From positions 1-64,000 of the forward strand of contig NZ_JAKDUR010000004.1 of NCBI RefSeq assembly GCF_030457605.1: a DNA stretch of 64,000 bases. Reading direction: 5' to 3'. Made by a program: the position numbers and the translations under genes. Under the pieces are notes generated by a model. The model ran no database searches, was not told the origin of the DNA, and saw only the letters and a program-made list of their open reading frames with translations. Position 1 is the stretch's first letter. Each line of letters opens with the position of its first letter. This DNA is from Halomonas sp. Lineage in GTDB: Bacteria; Pseudomonadota; Gammaproteobacteria; Pseudomonadales; Halomonadaceae. This document shows positions 17,912 to 28,028 of the stretch, one piece after another.

Positions 17912-18264
17912 GGGGTACTGTTTTACTCTGAAGTAGTAGTGACAAGGATGGTGATAATCGTAGAAACGGGAGAAAAGCACTGAAACAATGAATCCAGTCG
18001 TCAGCCTGTCGTCAGGTAAAGCCGCACAGCCATCCATCAGACTCTTCGGCACTTCTGACACGTTATCGACCACGCTTATCAGCTACAATTATCGAACAGT
18101 GTTTATTTTAGCAGCGCACTTACCAGACGGCCAATGTTTTCTTGACCTTTGGGTTAAAGCCTGCAATTCACCACGTCATGCGCCCGGGCCACACAGGGCA
18201 GGTTGAACTGCCCCGTGTGGACGATAGCGCTCATGCCTGACATACAGGCCGGATCACACCGGCC
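17912..18264 (-). promoter_or_regulatory. ftsZ-lpxC intergenic region with lpxC promoter and long leader
   Basis: No gene is evident in these 353 bases. On the minus strand TTGGCC (18134-18129) and TAAAAT (18110-18105) are 18 bases apart, and TGC before the -10 makes it extended, a good sigma70 candidate. Transcription would start near 18098, giving a leader of about 190 bases. The lpxC frame stays open through much of it. Two hairpins without T runs follow ftsZ: AGGCCGG/CCGGCCT at 18246-18265, and CACAGGGCAG with CTGCCCCGTGTG at 18192-18219. Confidence 0.55.
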
Positions 18265-19446
18265 TCAGTCCGCCTGGCGACGCAAGAATGCAGGAATATC
18301 CAGATAATCGTCGGCTTCAGTGGCACGACGCTTTTCAGGGCGCGGCTTGGCAGCTTCAGGCGCTTCGGAACGAGCGGCTGCCTGCTGCTGGCGCATCACG
18401 GTGGGCTGCTGCAGTTTGCGATAGTCGGAACCCGCGTCAGCCTGCGATGACCGCCGTGCCGGCTCACGCGCCGGCGCTCTGGCCTGGCTACCTTCAAGAC
18501 CGGCCGCTACAACCGTCACACGCAGCTCGTCAGACATTTCCATGTCGATGGAAGTTCCCACAACAATCGTGGCTTCCTGGGAGGCGAATTCCTGTACCGT
18601 AGCACCCACGTCGTTGAACTCACCGATGGAAAGGTCCGGCCCGGCGGTAATATTGACCAGAATACCCCGAGCACCGTGCAGGTCTATGTCTTCCAGCAGC
18701 GGGCTACGGATGGCTTTTTCTGCCGCTTCACGGGCGCGGTTTTCGCCAGTGGCGCCGCCGGTGCCCATCATGGCCATGCCCATTTCCGACATTACCGTGC
18801 GCACGTCGGCAAAATCGACGTTGATGATACCAGGGCTGGTAATCAGCTCGGCAATACCCTGAACGGCGCCCAACAGCACATCGTTTGCCGCACTGAACGC
18901 GGTCAGCAGCGTGGCACTCTTGCCCAGCACCGACAGCAGCTTTTCATTGGGGATGGTAATCAGGGAGTCCACGTGCTCGGACAGTTCTTTCATGCCTTCT
19001 TCGGCAGAACGCGCACGCTTGGGGCCCTCAAACGGGAACGGGCGTGTGACCACAGCAACGGTCAGAATGCCCAGTTCCTTGGCCACTTGCGCGACGACTG
19101 GCGCACCGCCGGTGCCAGTACCGCCGCCCATACCGGCGGTAATGAATACCATGTCAGCGCCGTCAAGCAGCTCGGCAATCCGCTCGCGATCTTCCATCGC
19201 CGCCTGGCGCCCCACCTCAGGGTTGGCACCGGCGCCCAGCCCCTTGGTGATTTCGCTACCCAGCTGCAGGACTGTCTTAGCGGAGACGCGCTTGAGCGCC
19301 TGGGCATCGGTGTTGGCGCAGATGAACTCGACGCCTTCAATGCTGCTTTCCACCATGTGGTTGACAGCGTTACCACCGCCACCGCCAACGCCTACTACTT
19401 TAATGACCGCACTGCTCGAGGGTGCGTTATCTACCAGTTCGAACAT
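18265..19446 (-). CDS. ftsZ: Cell division protein FtsZ
   Basis: FtsZ is the tubulin-like GTPase that forms the Z ring. The 393-residue protein has the glycine-rich [14 protein letters not shown] near 18-31, the tubulin signature GGGTGTG at 107-113 and [11 protein letters not shown] in the T7 loop. A low-complexity linker follows, then the C-terminal peptide [12 protein letters not shown], which binds FtsA, ZipA and other partners. AGGAG lies 8 bases before the ATG. It follows ftsA by 34 bases. Confidence 0.98.
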   Translation of the reverse strand: MFELVDNAPSSSAVIKVVGVGGGGGNAVNHMVESSIEGVEFICANTDAQALKRVSAKTVLQLGSEITKGLGAGANPEVGRQAAMEDRERIAELLDGADMVFITAGMGGGTGTGGAPVVAQVAKELGILTVAVVTRPFPFEGPKRARSAEEGMKELSEHVDSLITIPNEKLLSVLGKSATLLTAFSAANDVLLGAVQGIAELITSPGIINVDFADVRTVMSEMGMAMMGTGGATGENRAREAAEKAIRSPLLEDIDLHGARGILVNITAGPDLSIGEFNDVGATVQEFASQEATIVVGTSIDMEMSDELRVTVVAAGLEGSQARAPAREPARRSSQADAGSDYRKLQQPTVMRQQQAAARSEAPEAAKPRPEKRRATEADDYLDIPAFLRRQAD

Positions 19447-19480
19447 AAGCCCCGTCTCCTGAGCCGCTCTTGCGACCCTG

Positions 19481-20770
19481 TCAGAAATTTCTTTTGAACC
19501 AGCCCTTGATTCTTGTCAGCGTCGTCTGATCATTGCGGGTGTCGCGCCGGGCGCTATCACCGCGGCCTGCCGAAGCAGAGATAACGCCGGCATGGGCCTC
19601 GCGACTGTGCCCGTGATGCGCTTCCTGCAAAGCGTAGTGCAATAAGCCGACTCCCGTGGCATAAATGGGGTTGCGCACGACGTCAGCGAGCCCTTTCACG
19701 TTTTGCGGGCAGGCAATGCGTACCGGCATGTGGAAAATTTCCTCGGCAAGCTCGCTTGCTCCTTCCATCCGCGCCGTTCCGCCTGTCAACACGACCCCGG
19801 CGGCCACCATGTCTTCGTAACCACTGCGGCGCAGCTCTTCCTTGACCAGCGTGAAAAGCTCTTCGTAACGCGGCTCAACCACCTCGGCGAGCGCCTGGCG
19901 AGACAAATCCCGCGAGGGGCGATCACCTACGCTTGGCACCTTGATCATTTCATCATTGGCGGCAAGCTCGGTCAGCGCACAGGCGTATTTTACCTTGATT
20001 TCCTCGGCATGCTGGGTCGGCGTGCGCAATGCCATGGCAATATCATTGGTAACCTGGTCACCGGCAATGGGAATCACTGCGGTATGGCGAATGGCGCCTT
20101 CAGTGAAAATGGCCATATCGGTCGTGCCTCCGCCGATATCCACCATGCATACGCCCAGCTCGCGCTCGTCTTCTGTCAGCACTGCCATGCTGGAGGCCAG
20201 CTGCTCGAGAATAATCGCATCCACATCAAGACCACAGCGACGTACGCATTTCTCGATGTTTTGCACCGCGTTGGCAGCGGCTGTTACCAGATGCACCTGC
20301 GCTTCGAGACGCACCCCGGACATGCCCAGTGGCTCGCGAATACCGCCCTGCGCATCGATGGAAAATTCCTGAGGCAGCACATGCAGTACGCGCTGCCCTT
20401 CGGAAATGGCCCTTGCCCGTGCCGAGTCAATGACACGATCGATATCCGAAGTGGTCACTTCGCGCTCTTTGATGGCCACAACGCCATCGGAATTCATCGA
20501 ACTGATGTGACTGCCGGCAATGCCCACATAGACGGAGTGTATATCACAGCCCGCCATTAATTCAGCTTCTTCAACGGCACGCTGAATGGATTGCACCGTT
20601 GATTCAATATTGATCACAACGCCGCGTTTCATGCCATGCGAAGGGTGAGAGCCAATCCCGGCAATCTCAATGCCACCGTCGTCGGTGGGCTGACCGACAA
20701 TCGCGACGACCTTGGACGTTCCAATGTCCAGCCCGACCACCATATTGGATACGTTAGGTGAGCCTGCCAT
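19481..20770 (-). CDS. ftsA: Cell division protein FtsA
   Basis: FtsA is the actin-like protein that tethers FtsZ to the membrane. The 429 residues show the actin-family phosphate loop [16 protein letters not shown] at 11-26, the second ATP motif in [15 protein letters not shown], and [15 protein letters not shown]-terminal amphipathic helix ([13 protein letters not shown]) is the membrane-targeting sequence. AAGGAG is present about 12 bases upstream of the ATG chosen; an internal ATG at 20743 would remove nine residues. Unlike the usual arrangement, 390 bases separate it from ftsQ, so it probably has its own promoter. Confidence 0.97.
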   Translation of the reverse strand: MAGSPNVSNMVVGLDIGTSKVVAIVGQPTDDGGIEIAGIGSHPSHGMKRGVVINIESTVQSIQRAVEEAELMAGCDIHSVYVGIAGSHISSMNSDGVVAIKEREVTTSDIDRVIDSARARAISEGQRVLHVLPQEFSIDAQGGIREPLGMSGVRLEAQVHLVTAAANAVQNIEKCVRRCGLDVDAIILEQLASSMAVLTEDERELGVCMVDIGGGTTDMAIFTEGAIRHTAVIPIAGDQVTNDIAMALRTPTQHAEEIKVKYACALTELAANDEMIKVPSVGDRPSRDLSRQALAEVVEPRYEELFTLVKEELRRSGYEDMVAAGVVLTGGTARMEGASELAEEIFHMPVRIACPQNVKGLADVVRNPIYATGVGLLHYALQEAHHGHSREAHAGVISASAGRGDSARRDTRNDQTTLTRIKGWFKRNF

Positions 20771-21160
20771 GAGTCGGGAAATCTCCTTAAAAAGCCTTTA
20801 ATACGTGAAAGGGAAAGATTGCGTTTGCTCCGGGTACCACTTTTCTGAACATGCCGCGCCCGTTCCTTTACATCACCTGCTGACACTACTTTGAACGGTA
20901 TATGCTGGCCGCATTGCGTAAACCACGGATGAACCCACTACTGCTACAGATACTATATAGGCACCTTGCGCTCGCGCAGCTATCGCGATTCACCCGAATG
21001 ATAGACACGACCGGTATCATACTATAGGAAGATAAACTATATAACGACCGTCAAGCGACACAATACTGGGGAGTATAAAGAATTTAAACCCCAGAACAGG
21101 CATTTGCACCGTTGGTGAACACTTACCCTGGCCAACAGGACAAACCCGGGATAGATAACC
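20771..21160 (-). promoter_or_regulatory. AT-rich ftsQ-ftsA spacer with candidate promoters and alternative hairpins
   Basis: These 390 bases hold no convincing gene and are visibly richer in A and T than the neighbours between about 20935 and 21100. On the minus strand TTGTGT is followed 16 bases later by TATAGT (near 21036-21063), and further TATAGT-like hexamers follow near 21020 and 20956. Upstream of them are two mutually exclusive hairpins: CTGGGG/CCCCAG (21066-21071 with 21089-21094) and ATACT/AGTAT (21063-21067 with 21072-21076). It most likely drives ftsAZ. Confidence 0.5.
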
Positions 21161-21874
21161 CTACGGTGCTTTCTCTTCCCGAGGAGATTTTCCATGCCAG
21201 GCAACCGCTACGCCATTGGGATAGCGCAGGTCAATATAGCGAATTTTTCCGGCATATTCGCCAAGCTCACGTTGCCATGAGGCCACCAGCCGCTTCAAGC
21301 GCGCCGGATGCTGGCGACGGCCGAGCATCACCCAGGCACCATCGTTGAACTGCAGCCGCCAGGCACCACGCGGCTCAAGGCGCAACTGCTCAAGCCCTGC
21401 CCCGATCGCCTTGAAGCGCTCCTCAAGGGTTTGATAATAGGCCCAGACTTCCTGGCTGCTATTATCAGGACCTGCCAGATCCGGCAGGCCTGCCGGAGGT
21501 TTTAACGGTGCAAACGCAAACGGCACGCCATCAGGGTTAAGCAGCTGATCGTCATTCCAACGCGCCACCGGCTGCTGTTCTACAAGTTCAAAAGTCAGGG
21601 CATCGGGCCATTGTCTGGACACCCGCACTTCCCTGACCCAGCCGATATCCAGCGCCGACTGGCGCAAGGCTTCAAGGTCCACTGACAACCAGTGGGCATT
21701 GCGCACCAGCGGCGCCAACTGATTGCGTAGATAGTCGGCGCTGGCATAATCCCATTCCCCGCGCACCGAGACCCGCTCTATCGGAGTATCCAGCCACAGC
21801 CACATCGCTCTGCCACCGGCACCCAACAACAGCACCAGCAACAGCAGGCCAAACCAGGCGTTACGCTTCTGCAT
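21161..21874 (-). CDS. ftsQ: Cell division protein FtsQ
   Basis: FtsQ is a bitopic inner-membrane protein that bridges early and late divisome proteins through FtsB and FtsL. From the ATG chosen the protein is 237 residues: a short cytoplasmic tail (MQKRNAW), one helix (FGLLLLVLLLGAGGRAMWLWL), a POTRA domain beginning IERVSVRGEWDY, and the beta domain to about residue 230. The start is uncertain: ATGs at 21886 and 21925 are also in frame and would overlap ddl by 26 or 65 bases, against 14 for the chosen one; no strong ribosome binding site decides. Confidence 0.9.
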   Translation of the reverse strand: MQKRNAWFGLLLLVLLLGAGGRAMWLWLDTPIERVSVRGEWDYASADYLRNQLAPLVRNAHWLSVDLEALRQSALDIGWVREVRVSRQWPDALTFELVEQQPVARWNDDQLLNPDGVPFAFAPLKPPAGLPDLAGPDNSSQEVWAYYQTLEERFKAIGAGLEQLRLEPRGAWRLQFNDGAWVMLGRRQHPARLKRLVASWQRELGEYAGKIRYIDLRYPNGVAVAWHGKSPREEKAP

Positions 21875-22835
21875 CGCGATCCGCATGCCCCGCTGTTGCC
21901 AGAATTGCCATGACCAACTGATCAAAGTCCATGCCGATGTGTGCCGCCGCCTGGGGCACCAGGCTGTGATCCGTCATGCCCGGTACAGTGTTGACCTCAA
22001 TCAGCCAGAAACGCCCCTGGGCATCACGCATTACGTCAACCCGGCCCCAGCCGGTACCGCCCACCGCCTGAAAGGCTGCCTTGCACAACGCAGCCAGATC
22101 GGCTTCATCGGCATCACTCAGCCCGCAGGGCAGATGATACTGCGTGGTATTGGTCAAATATTTGGCGTTATAGTCGTAAAAGCCGCCCGGCACTTCGACA
22201 CGGATCGCAGGCAGAGCACGTTCGCCCAGAAGCGACACGGTATACTCGTCGCCCTGGATAAAACGCTCTGCCATGACCCGGGCATCAAAGCGGGCCGCTT
22301 CCTGATAGGCCGATGCCAGCTCGGCAACACTCTCGACGATGCTGATACCCAGCGTCGAGCCCTCGTGCACCGGCTTGACGATCAGCGGCAAGCCAAGTTT
22401 CCGGGCCACCGCGTGCCAGTCGGACTGTGCTCCCAGCATGATGCTTTCGGGTGTCGGCAAGTCCAGCGCCTGCCACACCTGTTTGGTGCGCTGCTTGTCC
22501 ATGCCAAGCGCCGATGCCAGCACACCACTGCCGGTATAGGGAATGCCCAGCAGTTCCAGTGCGCCCTGCAACGCGCCGTCTTCACCGCCACGACCGTGCA
22601 GCGCAATGAACACAGTGGCGGGCGCCAGCTGTTCAAGCCCGCTCAAACCACGATCATAAGGATCATAGCCCACAGCACGCACGCCGCTACGCTCAAGGGC
22701 AGCCAATATGGCGGCTCCGCTTTTCAGCGAGACGTCGCGCTCGGCAGACGTGCCGCCATACACCACGACAACGTCGTGAGCAGCAGCATTCCGAGCATCG
22801 AGGTAAGCGTCGTCAGTCGTTATATCCTGGCTCAC
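21861..22835 (-). CDS. ddl: D-alanine--D-alanine ligase
   Basis: Ddl joins two D-Ala with ATP for the peptidoglycan stem. The 324-residue ATP-grasp protein shows [18 protein letters not shown] near 23-40, [12 protein letters not shown] in the central domain, and the metal-binding end [19 protein letters not shown]. It is the DdlB-type gene of the dcw cluster. Its start overlaps the murC stop (ATGA) and its end overlaps the ftsQ start region. Confidence 0.97.
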   Translation of the reverse strand: MSQDITTDDAYLDARNAAAHDVVVVYGGTSAERDVSLKSGAAILAALERSGVRAVGYDPYDRGLSGLEQLAPATVFIALHGRGGEDGALQGALELLGIPYTGSGVLASALGMDKQRTKQVWQALDLPTPESIMLGAQSDWHAVARKLGLPLIVKPVHEGSTLGISIVESVAELASAYQEAARFDARVMAERFIQGDEYTVSLLGERALPAIRVEVPGGFYDYNAKYLTNTTQYHLPCGLSDADEADLAALCKAAFQAVGGTGWGRVDVMRDAQGRFWLIEVNTVPGMTDHSLVPQAAAHIGMDFDQLVMAILATAGHADRDAEA

Positions 22836-24319
22836 AGTGTCACCTCGTCCAGGTTCAGCTCGGCATTTGCCAGGCTCAGCGAGATACCGCCGATGTCGCC
22901 AGCGCCCTGGGTAATCAGAATATCGCCGGGGCGCAGCACGTTGGCCAAAAGCCCCGGCACCTCCTGCTTGTGCTCGACAAACAGCGGGTCCACATCACCA
23001 CGTTGGCGAATGGATCCCGCCAGCGTACGGCCTTCAGCGCCGGGAATTAGCGTCTCACCGGCGCTATACACGTCCAGCAGCAACAGCGTATCGACCTGGG
23101 ACAGCACGCGCACGAAGTCTTCGTATAAATCACGGGTACGGGTATAGCGGTGCGGCTGATAAAGCATCACCAGCCGCCGCTCGGGCCAGCCTGCACGCAC
23201 CGCCTGAATCACCATGTCCACTTCGCGCGGGTGATGGCCGTAATCGTCCACCAGCATGACAGAGTCATCGTTGTGAGAGGATGTCGCCGACGGCAACAAA
23301 AACCGGCCATGCACCTGAAAACGACGACCTACGCCGGCAAAGCCCGAAAGTCCCCGCACAATGGCCGCATCGCTGACGCCGGCATCACTTGCCACCACAA
23401 TCGCCGCCATGGCGTTCAGCGCATTGTGGCGTCCCGGCATAGCCAGACAAATGGCCAGCGGCTCGCCCTCGGGACGCAGCGCAGTAAAGCGCACTTCACC
23501 GCCCTGCTGAGCAAAATCCACGATGCGATAGTCGGCATCGTGGTCAAACCCGTAGGTCACAAAATGACGTTTTATTTGCGGGCACATCCCACGCACGTGA
23601 GGATCGTCAATGCACAGCACGGCCAGACCGTAAAACGGCAGGTTATGCAGGAACTCAATAAAGGTGCTTTTCAGCCGCTCAAAGTCGTTGCCGTATGTCG
23701 CCATGTGGTCAGCATCGATATTTGTCACGATCGATACCAGCGGCTGCAGATGCAAAAACGAGGCGTCTGATTCATCGGCTTCGGCCACCAGATAATCGCC
23801 TTCACCCAGACGGGCATTGGTGCCGGCACTTGTGAGCTTGCCGCCAATCACAAAGGTCGGGTCCAGCCCGCCTTCCGCCAGCAGCGTAGCCGTCAGGCTG
23901 GTGGTGGTCGTCTTGCCGTGAGTGCCTGCCACCGCAATACCATGACGAAAGCGCATCAGCTCGGCGAGCATCTCGGCCCGGCGAACGACCGGCACGCGGT
24001 GTTCGCTGGCCCAGCGGATCTCGGGATTGGTGTTGTCAATCGCGCTGGATACCACCACCACATCAGCGCCCTCGACGTTTTCACGCGCATGCCCCAGCGC
24101 CACCGTCACACCGCACTGGCGCAGGCGTTCAATCACCGGCGAGATCTTGACATCACTGCCACTGACGCAATAGCCCTGATTCGCCAGCACCTCGGCAATA
24201 CCGCACATGCCGGCACCCCCGATTCCGATAAAATGCAGACGCCGAATACGCCGCATGCCAGGGCCTTTAAGGCGCCCGCCAGTGCCCGGAGCCACGGCAT
24301 TGCTCGTCAAATCAGTCAC
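22832..24319 (-). CDS. murC: UDP-N-acetylmuramate--L-alanine ligase MurC
   Basis: MurC adds L-Ala to UDP-MurNAc. The protein has the N-terminal dinucleotide-like [17 protein letters not shown], the Mur-ligase ATP motif [22 protein letters not shown], and the C-terminal [14 protein letters not shown] place the start at the GTG at 24319, which lies 7 bases after GGAG and overlaps the end of murG; this gives 495 residues. The ATG at 24346 is in frame but deep in murG and has no such site. Confidence 0.96.
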   Translation of the reverse strand: MTDLTSNAVAPGTGGRLKGPGMRRIRRLHFIGIGGAGMCGIAEVLANQGYCVSGSDVKISPVIERLRQCGVTVALGHARENVEGADVVVVSSAIDNTNPEIRWASEHRVPVVRRAEMLAELMRFRHGIAVAGTHGKTTTTSLTATLLAEGGLDPTFVIGGKLTSAGTNARLGEGDYLVAEADESDASFLHLQPLVSIVTNIDADHMATYGNDFERLKSTFIEFLHNLPFYGLAVLCIDDPHVRGMCPQIKRHFVTYGFDHDADYRIVDFAQQGGEVRFTALRPEGEPLAICLAMPGRHNALNAMAAIVVASDAGVSDAAIVRGLSGFAGVGRRFQVHGRFLLPSATSSHNDDSVMLVDDYGHHPREVDMVIQAVRAGWPERRLVMLYQPHRYTRTRDLYEDFVRVLSQVDTLLLLDVYSAGETLIPGAEGRTLAGSIRQRGDVDPLFVEHKQEVPGLLANVLRPGDILITQGAGDIGGISLSLANAELNLDEVTL

Positions 24320-25412
24320 GCACTTTCTCCTTCTGTGCAAGGGCAAAACAACCTTGCATTAACTGCTCGGTAGCATTCAGGTGCGCCGCCTGGCGCGCTT
24401 GCGCGGCCATATCAGCCAGCACGTCGGGCACCAGCAGTTCGCCAAGCGCCTGCATCAGGTTCGTCCGGGTCAGGGAGTCCTGACTCATACAACGCGCCGC
24501 ACCAGCTCCGACAAGCACCTGAGCGTTCAGTGTCTGATGGTCATCCACCGCATGGGGAAACGGCACAAACAGAGCCGGTTTGGCCGCCGCGGCAAGCTCA
24601 GCCACGGTTAGCGCACCGGAGCGACAGACCACCAGGTCGGCCCAGTCGTATGCTTCCGCCATGTCGTCAATAAACGCACTTACCCGAGCCTCAACACCCT
24701 GATGATGATACAGCTCGCGGGTAACCTCGTCCCGGGCCCGGCCGGCCTGATGCCAGACGTCCGGGCGCACTACCCGGTCCAGCTCGGCCAGGGCAGGTGC
24801 CAGCCGTTCGTTCAGCGCCACAGCACCCAGCGAGCCGCCTACCACCAGCAGCCGTAGCCGTCGTTGCTGCATCGCACCCGCACTACGCGGCGCTTCTCCC
24901 AATGCGGCGATATCTTCCCGCACCGGGTTGCCAATGACCGTGGCCCGCTTGCCAAATGCCTGGGGAAAGGCCGCGTAAGTGTGCCTGGCAAGCCGAGACA
25001 GAACGCGATTGGTGAGCCCTGCCACGGCATTTTGTTCATGAATCACCAGCGGCACACCGCCAAGCCAGGCCGCAAGTCCGCCCGGGCCGCTGGCAAAGCC
25101 ACCAAGCCCTACCACTACCTGCGGTTTGAAGCGGCGCACAATCCGGCGTGCCTGCGCTATCGCCCGGCTCAGGTTGAGCGGCGCTTTCAGCCAGCCGGCC
25201 AGGCCGTTCCCCCGCAGCCCGCTGATACGAATCTGGTGCAGGGGCAACCCCGCCTCGGGGACCAGACGATTTTCGATCCCCCGCGGGCTACCCAACCATT
25301 CGACGGTGACGCCCTGCGCTACCAGCGCCCGGGCAAGCGAAAGCGCGGGGATAACGTGGCCGCCAGTCCCCCCCGCCATGATCAAGACACGTTGAGGCCT
25401 ATGCTCTGTCAC
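24312..25412 (-). CDS. murG: UDP-GlcNAc:lipid I N-acetylglucosaminyltransferase MurG
   Basis: MurG is the peripheral-membrane GT28 glycosyltransferase that converts lipid I to lipid II. It has the N-terminal glycine loop [13 protein letters not shown], the second loop [16 protein letters not shown] and the donor-site stretch [20 protein letters not shown]. The GTG at 25412 is 6 bases after AAGGGAG, and gives 366 residues. An ATG at 25436 overlapping the ftsW stop by one base would add eight residues and is a real alternative because such coupling is common here. Confidence 0.96.
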   Translation of the reverse strand: MTEHRPQRVLIMAGGTGGHVIPALSLARALVAQGVTVEWLGSPRGIENRLVPEAGLPLHQIRISGLRGNGLAGWLKAPLNLSRAIAQARRIVRRFKPQVVVGLGGFASGPGGLAAWLGGVPLVIHEQNAVAGLTNRVLSRLARHTYAAFPQAFGKRATVIGNPVREDIAALGEAPRSAGAMQQRRLRLLVVGGSLGAVALNERLAPALAELDRVVRPDVWHQAGRARDEVTRELYHHQGVEARVSAFIDDMAEAYDWADLVVCRSGALTVAELAAAAKPALFVPFPHAVDDHQTLNAQVLVGAGAARCMSQDSLTRTNLMQALGELLVPDVLADMAAQARQAAHLNATEQLMQGCFALAQKEKVRD

Positions 25413-25435
25413 GCACGTCTCCCTTGTAAAATGCA

Positions 25436-26620
25436 TCAGGACAAGCGCGGCTGACGGCGCGTCCCGGGTGGCGTTGGCGTACGCCGGGGATACAGCCGGG
25501 TTTCACGGTCGGCACGCAGCAAAAGCCCGACCATCACACCGGTCACCAGCAAACTGGAGCCACCGTAGCTGACCAGCGGCAACGTCAACCCTTTGGTGGG
25601 CAACAGCCCCGAGCTTACCGCCATGTTGATAAACGCCTGGGCAGCAATGATAAAGCTGATGCCATAGCTCATGTAAGCAGCAAACAGATGCCCGGCCAGT
25701 TCTGCCCGTCGGCCGATCAGCATGGCGCGCACGATGAACAGCGTAAACAGCAGCACCAGCGCAATCGCCCCGATCATGCCCAACTCTTCGGCAATCACGG
25801 CAAAAATGAAATCGGTGTGCGCCTCGGGCAGAAAGTGCAGTTTTTGTACACTGTTACCAAGCCCGGTGCCCATCACATGCCCACGCCCAAAGGCAATCAG
25901 CGCCTGAGTCAGCTGATATCCGGTAGCGAACTGATCCGCCCAGGGGTCAAGAAAGCTGGTCCAGCGGGCCAGGCGGTAAGGCTCCATCGCCACCATCAAG
26001 ACGGCACCGGCGCTGAGTACCGCACCCGAACTGACCAACAGCACCAACGATGCACCGGCCATCATCAGCATGCCCACCACACAGACGGTGTAAACCACCA
26101 TGCCGCCGAAGTCGGGCGCCATGGACAGCAAGGCCAACGGCACGGCAAGCACCATCAGCGGGCGCAACAGGGCAAACAACCGCGTGCGCAGCTGAACAGT
26201 GAAGCGCGCCATGAATGCGGCCATGTAAAACACCAGCCCGATCTTGCCCACTTCCGATACCTGCAGGCTCGGCAAGGGGCCGGGCAACGCAATCCAGCGC
26301 TTGCTGCCGTTGATGTCCTGGCCTACCACCAACACGGCCAGCAACAGAACGATACTTAACAGCAGAATCAGTCCGGCGTTTTGCCGCCACAGCTCAAGCG
26401 GCAAACTCATGGCGACCGCTGCCGCCGCGACTGCGATCAGCAGGAAGATGCCGTGACGAAAAGCATAATGATAGCTGTCATCCAGCAGGCCTACCGAAGC
26501 CGAACTGACCATGACCCAGCCAATGCCGGCAAGCAGAAACGCAGCGAGCAAAAGCCAGATATCACACGGCAATTCGCGTGTCGTGAGCGTCTCGTGCAGA
26601 CGTTGTATCCGGCGTTTCAT
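25436..26620 (-). CDS. ftsW: Peptidoglycan polymerase FtsW
   Basis: FtsW is the SEDS-family glycosyltransferase that polymerises lipid II at the septum with FtsI. The 394-residue protein has about ten membrane helices, the SEDS signatures WATPG-like region replaced by DINGSKRWIALPGPLPSLQ, TDFIFAVIAEELGMIGA, and the C-terminal LPLVSYGGSSLL. The start at 26620 overlaps the murD stop (ATGA); a longer frame to 26665 is open but lies inside murD. Confidence 0.95.
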   Translation of the reverse strand: MKRRIQRLHETLTTRELPCDIWLLLAAFLLAGIGWVMVSSASVGLLDDSYHYAFRHGIFLLIAVAAAAVAMSLPLELWRQNAGLILLLSIVLLLAVLVVGQDINGSKRWIALPGPLPSLQVSEVGKIGLVFYMAAFMARFTVQLRTRLFALLRPLMVLAVPLALLSMAPDFGGMVVYTVCVVGMLMMAGASLVLLVSSGAVLSAGAVLMVAMEPYRLARWTSFLDPWADQFATGYQLTQALIAFGRGHVMGTGLGNSVQKLHFLPEAHTDFIFAVIAEELGMIGAIALVLLFTLFIVRAMLIGRRAELAGHLFAAYMSYGISFIIAAQAFINMAVSSGLLPTKGLTLPLVSYGGSSLLVTGVMVGLLLRADRETRLYPRRTPTPPGTRRQPRLS

Positions 26621-28017
26621 GAGGTTGCCTCCCCCGCTTGAACGATGCCGTTGACCAGCGTGCAAAATGCGTCGCCGCGCGCCTGATAGTTCGCGAATTG
26701 ATCCAGACTGGCACAGGCGGGCGAAAGCAACACCCCATCACCGCATACCGCCACTTCCGCGGCCGCTTGTGTGGCCGCCGCCAGATCGGCAAAGCGCCGG
26801 ACCGGCACCTGGCCGTCAAGCGCGCGGGCAATGCGCTCGGCATCCGCGCCAAACAGCATGACGCAACGCGCATAAGCGGCCAGCGGTTCGCCAAGCGGCG
26901 TGAAATCAGCGCCTTTACCCACCCCGCCGGCCAGCACAATCAACTGCCCGGCAAGCGTAGGGCCAAGGCCATTGACCGCAGCAAGCGTCGCCCCCACATT
27001 GGTGCCCTTGGAGTCATTCACCCAGAGAATGCCGTTGTGCTGGGCAACGGTTTCACTACGATGGGCAAGCCCGGAGAAGCGGCGCAATACGGTGCGCATG
27101 GCCTCACCAGCCAGCCCCAGCGCCTGCCCCATGGCCAGTGCGGCCAGTGCATTTTGCTGGTTGTGCCGCCCGGCAATGCCAAGCTCGCTGGCGGCAAGCC
27201 AGGGCGTAGCGCCCTGCATCAGCCAGATGTCACCCTCGTAGCGGCCAAGTCCCCAGTCATTGTTTCTCGGCACTTGTGTGGTGAAGCGTACCGTCCGCGA
27301 AGCGGATAGCGCGGCTTTCGCTACCGGCCAGGTTTGCGGGTCATCTCCATTGACGACGGCCTGACGCGCCCCATGGAAAATACGCTGTTTGGCCGCACGG
27401 TACCCCTGCATGTCGCCGTGGCGATCCAGATGATCTTCGCAAAGGTTGAGAAACGCCGCACAGTCGGCGTTCAGCCAGGGCGTGGTTTCCAGCTGAAAGC
27501 TGGAAAGTTCCAGCACGTAGAGCTCGGCATCCGGGTCATCCGCCAGCAAATCCAGCGCCGGCGTCCCCAGGTTGCCGCCAACGGCTACCCTGACGCCTGA
27601 CGCAGCGGCCATTTCGCCCAGCAGCGTCGTGACCGTCGACTTGGCATTGGAGCCCGTCACTGCAGCAACACGACCACGCACGGCACGGCAAAACAGCGTG
27701 ATTTCGCCCACCACACGCGGCCTATCGACGGGCGCGGTGTCAGCGCCCGTCGCCAACGCCGGAAGCCCCGGCGTGTGAGGATCAACGCCGGGGCTTAGCA
27801 CCACTTCAGCCACCTGAGTCAGGTCAAGCGCCGTCAGCGCGCCGCAGTGTACGCGAACGCCGGGATGGGCCTGATAAAATGCCTCAAGCCCCGGCGGCGA
27901 ATCACGGGTATCCGCCACCATGAACGGTACGCCCAGCCGATCCAGATGCCGGCAGATGGCGCGTCCGGACAGCCCCAGCCCTACCACCAGCGTCATGCCA
28001 CAGGGAACACGAATCAT
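26617..28017 (-). CDS. murD: UDP-N-acetylmuramoyl-L-alanine--D-glutamate ligase MurD
   Basis: MurD adds D-Glu to the nucleotide-linked L-Ala. The 466-residue protein shows the N-terminal VVGLGLSGRAICRHL, the ATP loop TGSNAKSTVTTLLGEM and NQQNALAALA. In the third domain it has WVNDSKGTNVGATLAA. The P-loop carries Ala where E. coli has Gly (SNAKST), a variant I recall from pseudomonads. The ATG at 28017 follows GGGAG by 7 bases and avoids overlap with mraY; a longer frame is open upstream. The stop overlaps ftsW. Confidence 0.96.
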   Translation of the reverse strand: MIRVPCGMTLVVGLGLSGRAICRHLDRLGVPFMVADTRDSPPGLEAFYQAHPGVRVHCGALTALDLTQVAEVVLSPGVDPHTPGLPALATGADTAPVDRPRVVGEITLFCRAVRGRVAAVTGSNAKSTVTTLLGEMAAASGVRVAVGGNLGTPALDLLADDPDAELYVLELSSFQLETTPWLNADCAAFLNLCEDHLDRHGDMQGYRAAKQRIFHGARQAVVNGDDPQTWPVAKAALSASRTVRFTTQVPRNNDWGLGRYEGDIWLMQGATPWLAASELGIAGRHNQQNALAALAMGQALGLAGEAMRTVLRRFSGLAHRSETVAQHNGILWVNDSKGTNVGATLAAVNGLGPTLAGQLIVLAGGVGKGADFTPLGEPLAAYARCVMLFGADAERIARALDGQVPVRRFADLAAATQAAAEVAVCGDGVLLSPACASLDQFANYQARGDAFCTLVNGIVQAGEATS

Positions 28018-28028
28018 CACAGCTCCCG

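Noticed and set aside
18246-18265. AGGCCGG/CCGGCCT hairpin as the ftsZ terminator
   Set aside because: It has a stable stem but no T run on the minus strand and overlaps the stop codon; I keep it only as a structural note.
20629-20886. 85-codon minus-strand frame upstream of and overlapping ftsA
   Set aside because: Most of it overlaps ftsA in another frame, and the non-overlapping part is short with no coding signature.
21885-23147. 420-codon plus-strand frame across ddl and murC
   Set aside because: It is antisense to two well-supported genes with intact motifs; no homology recognisable.
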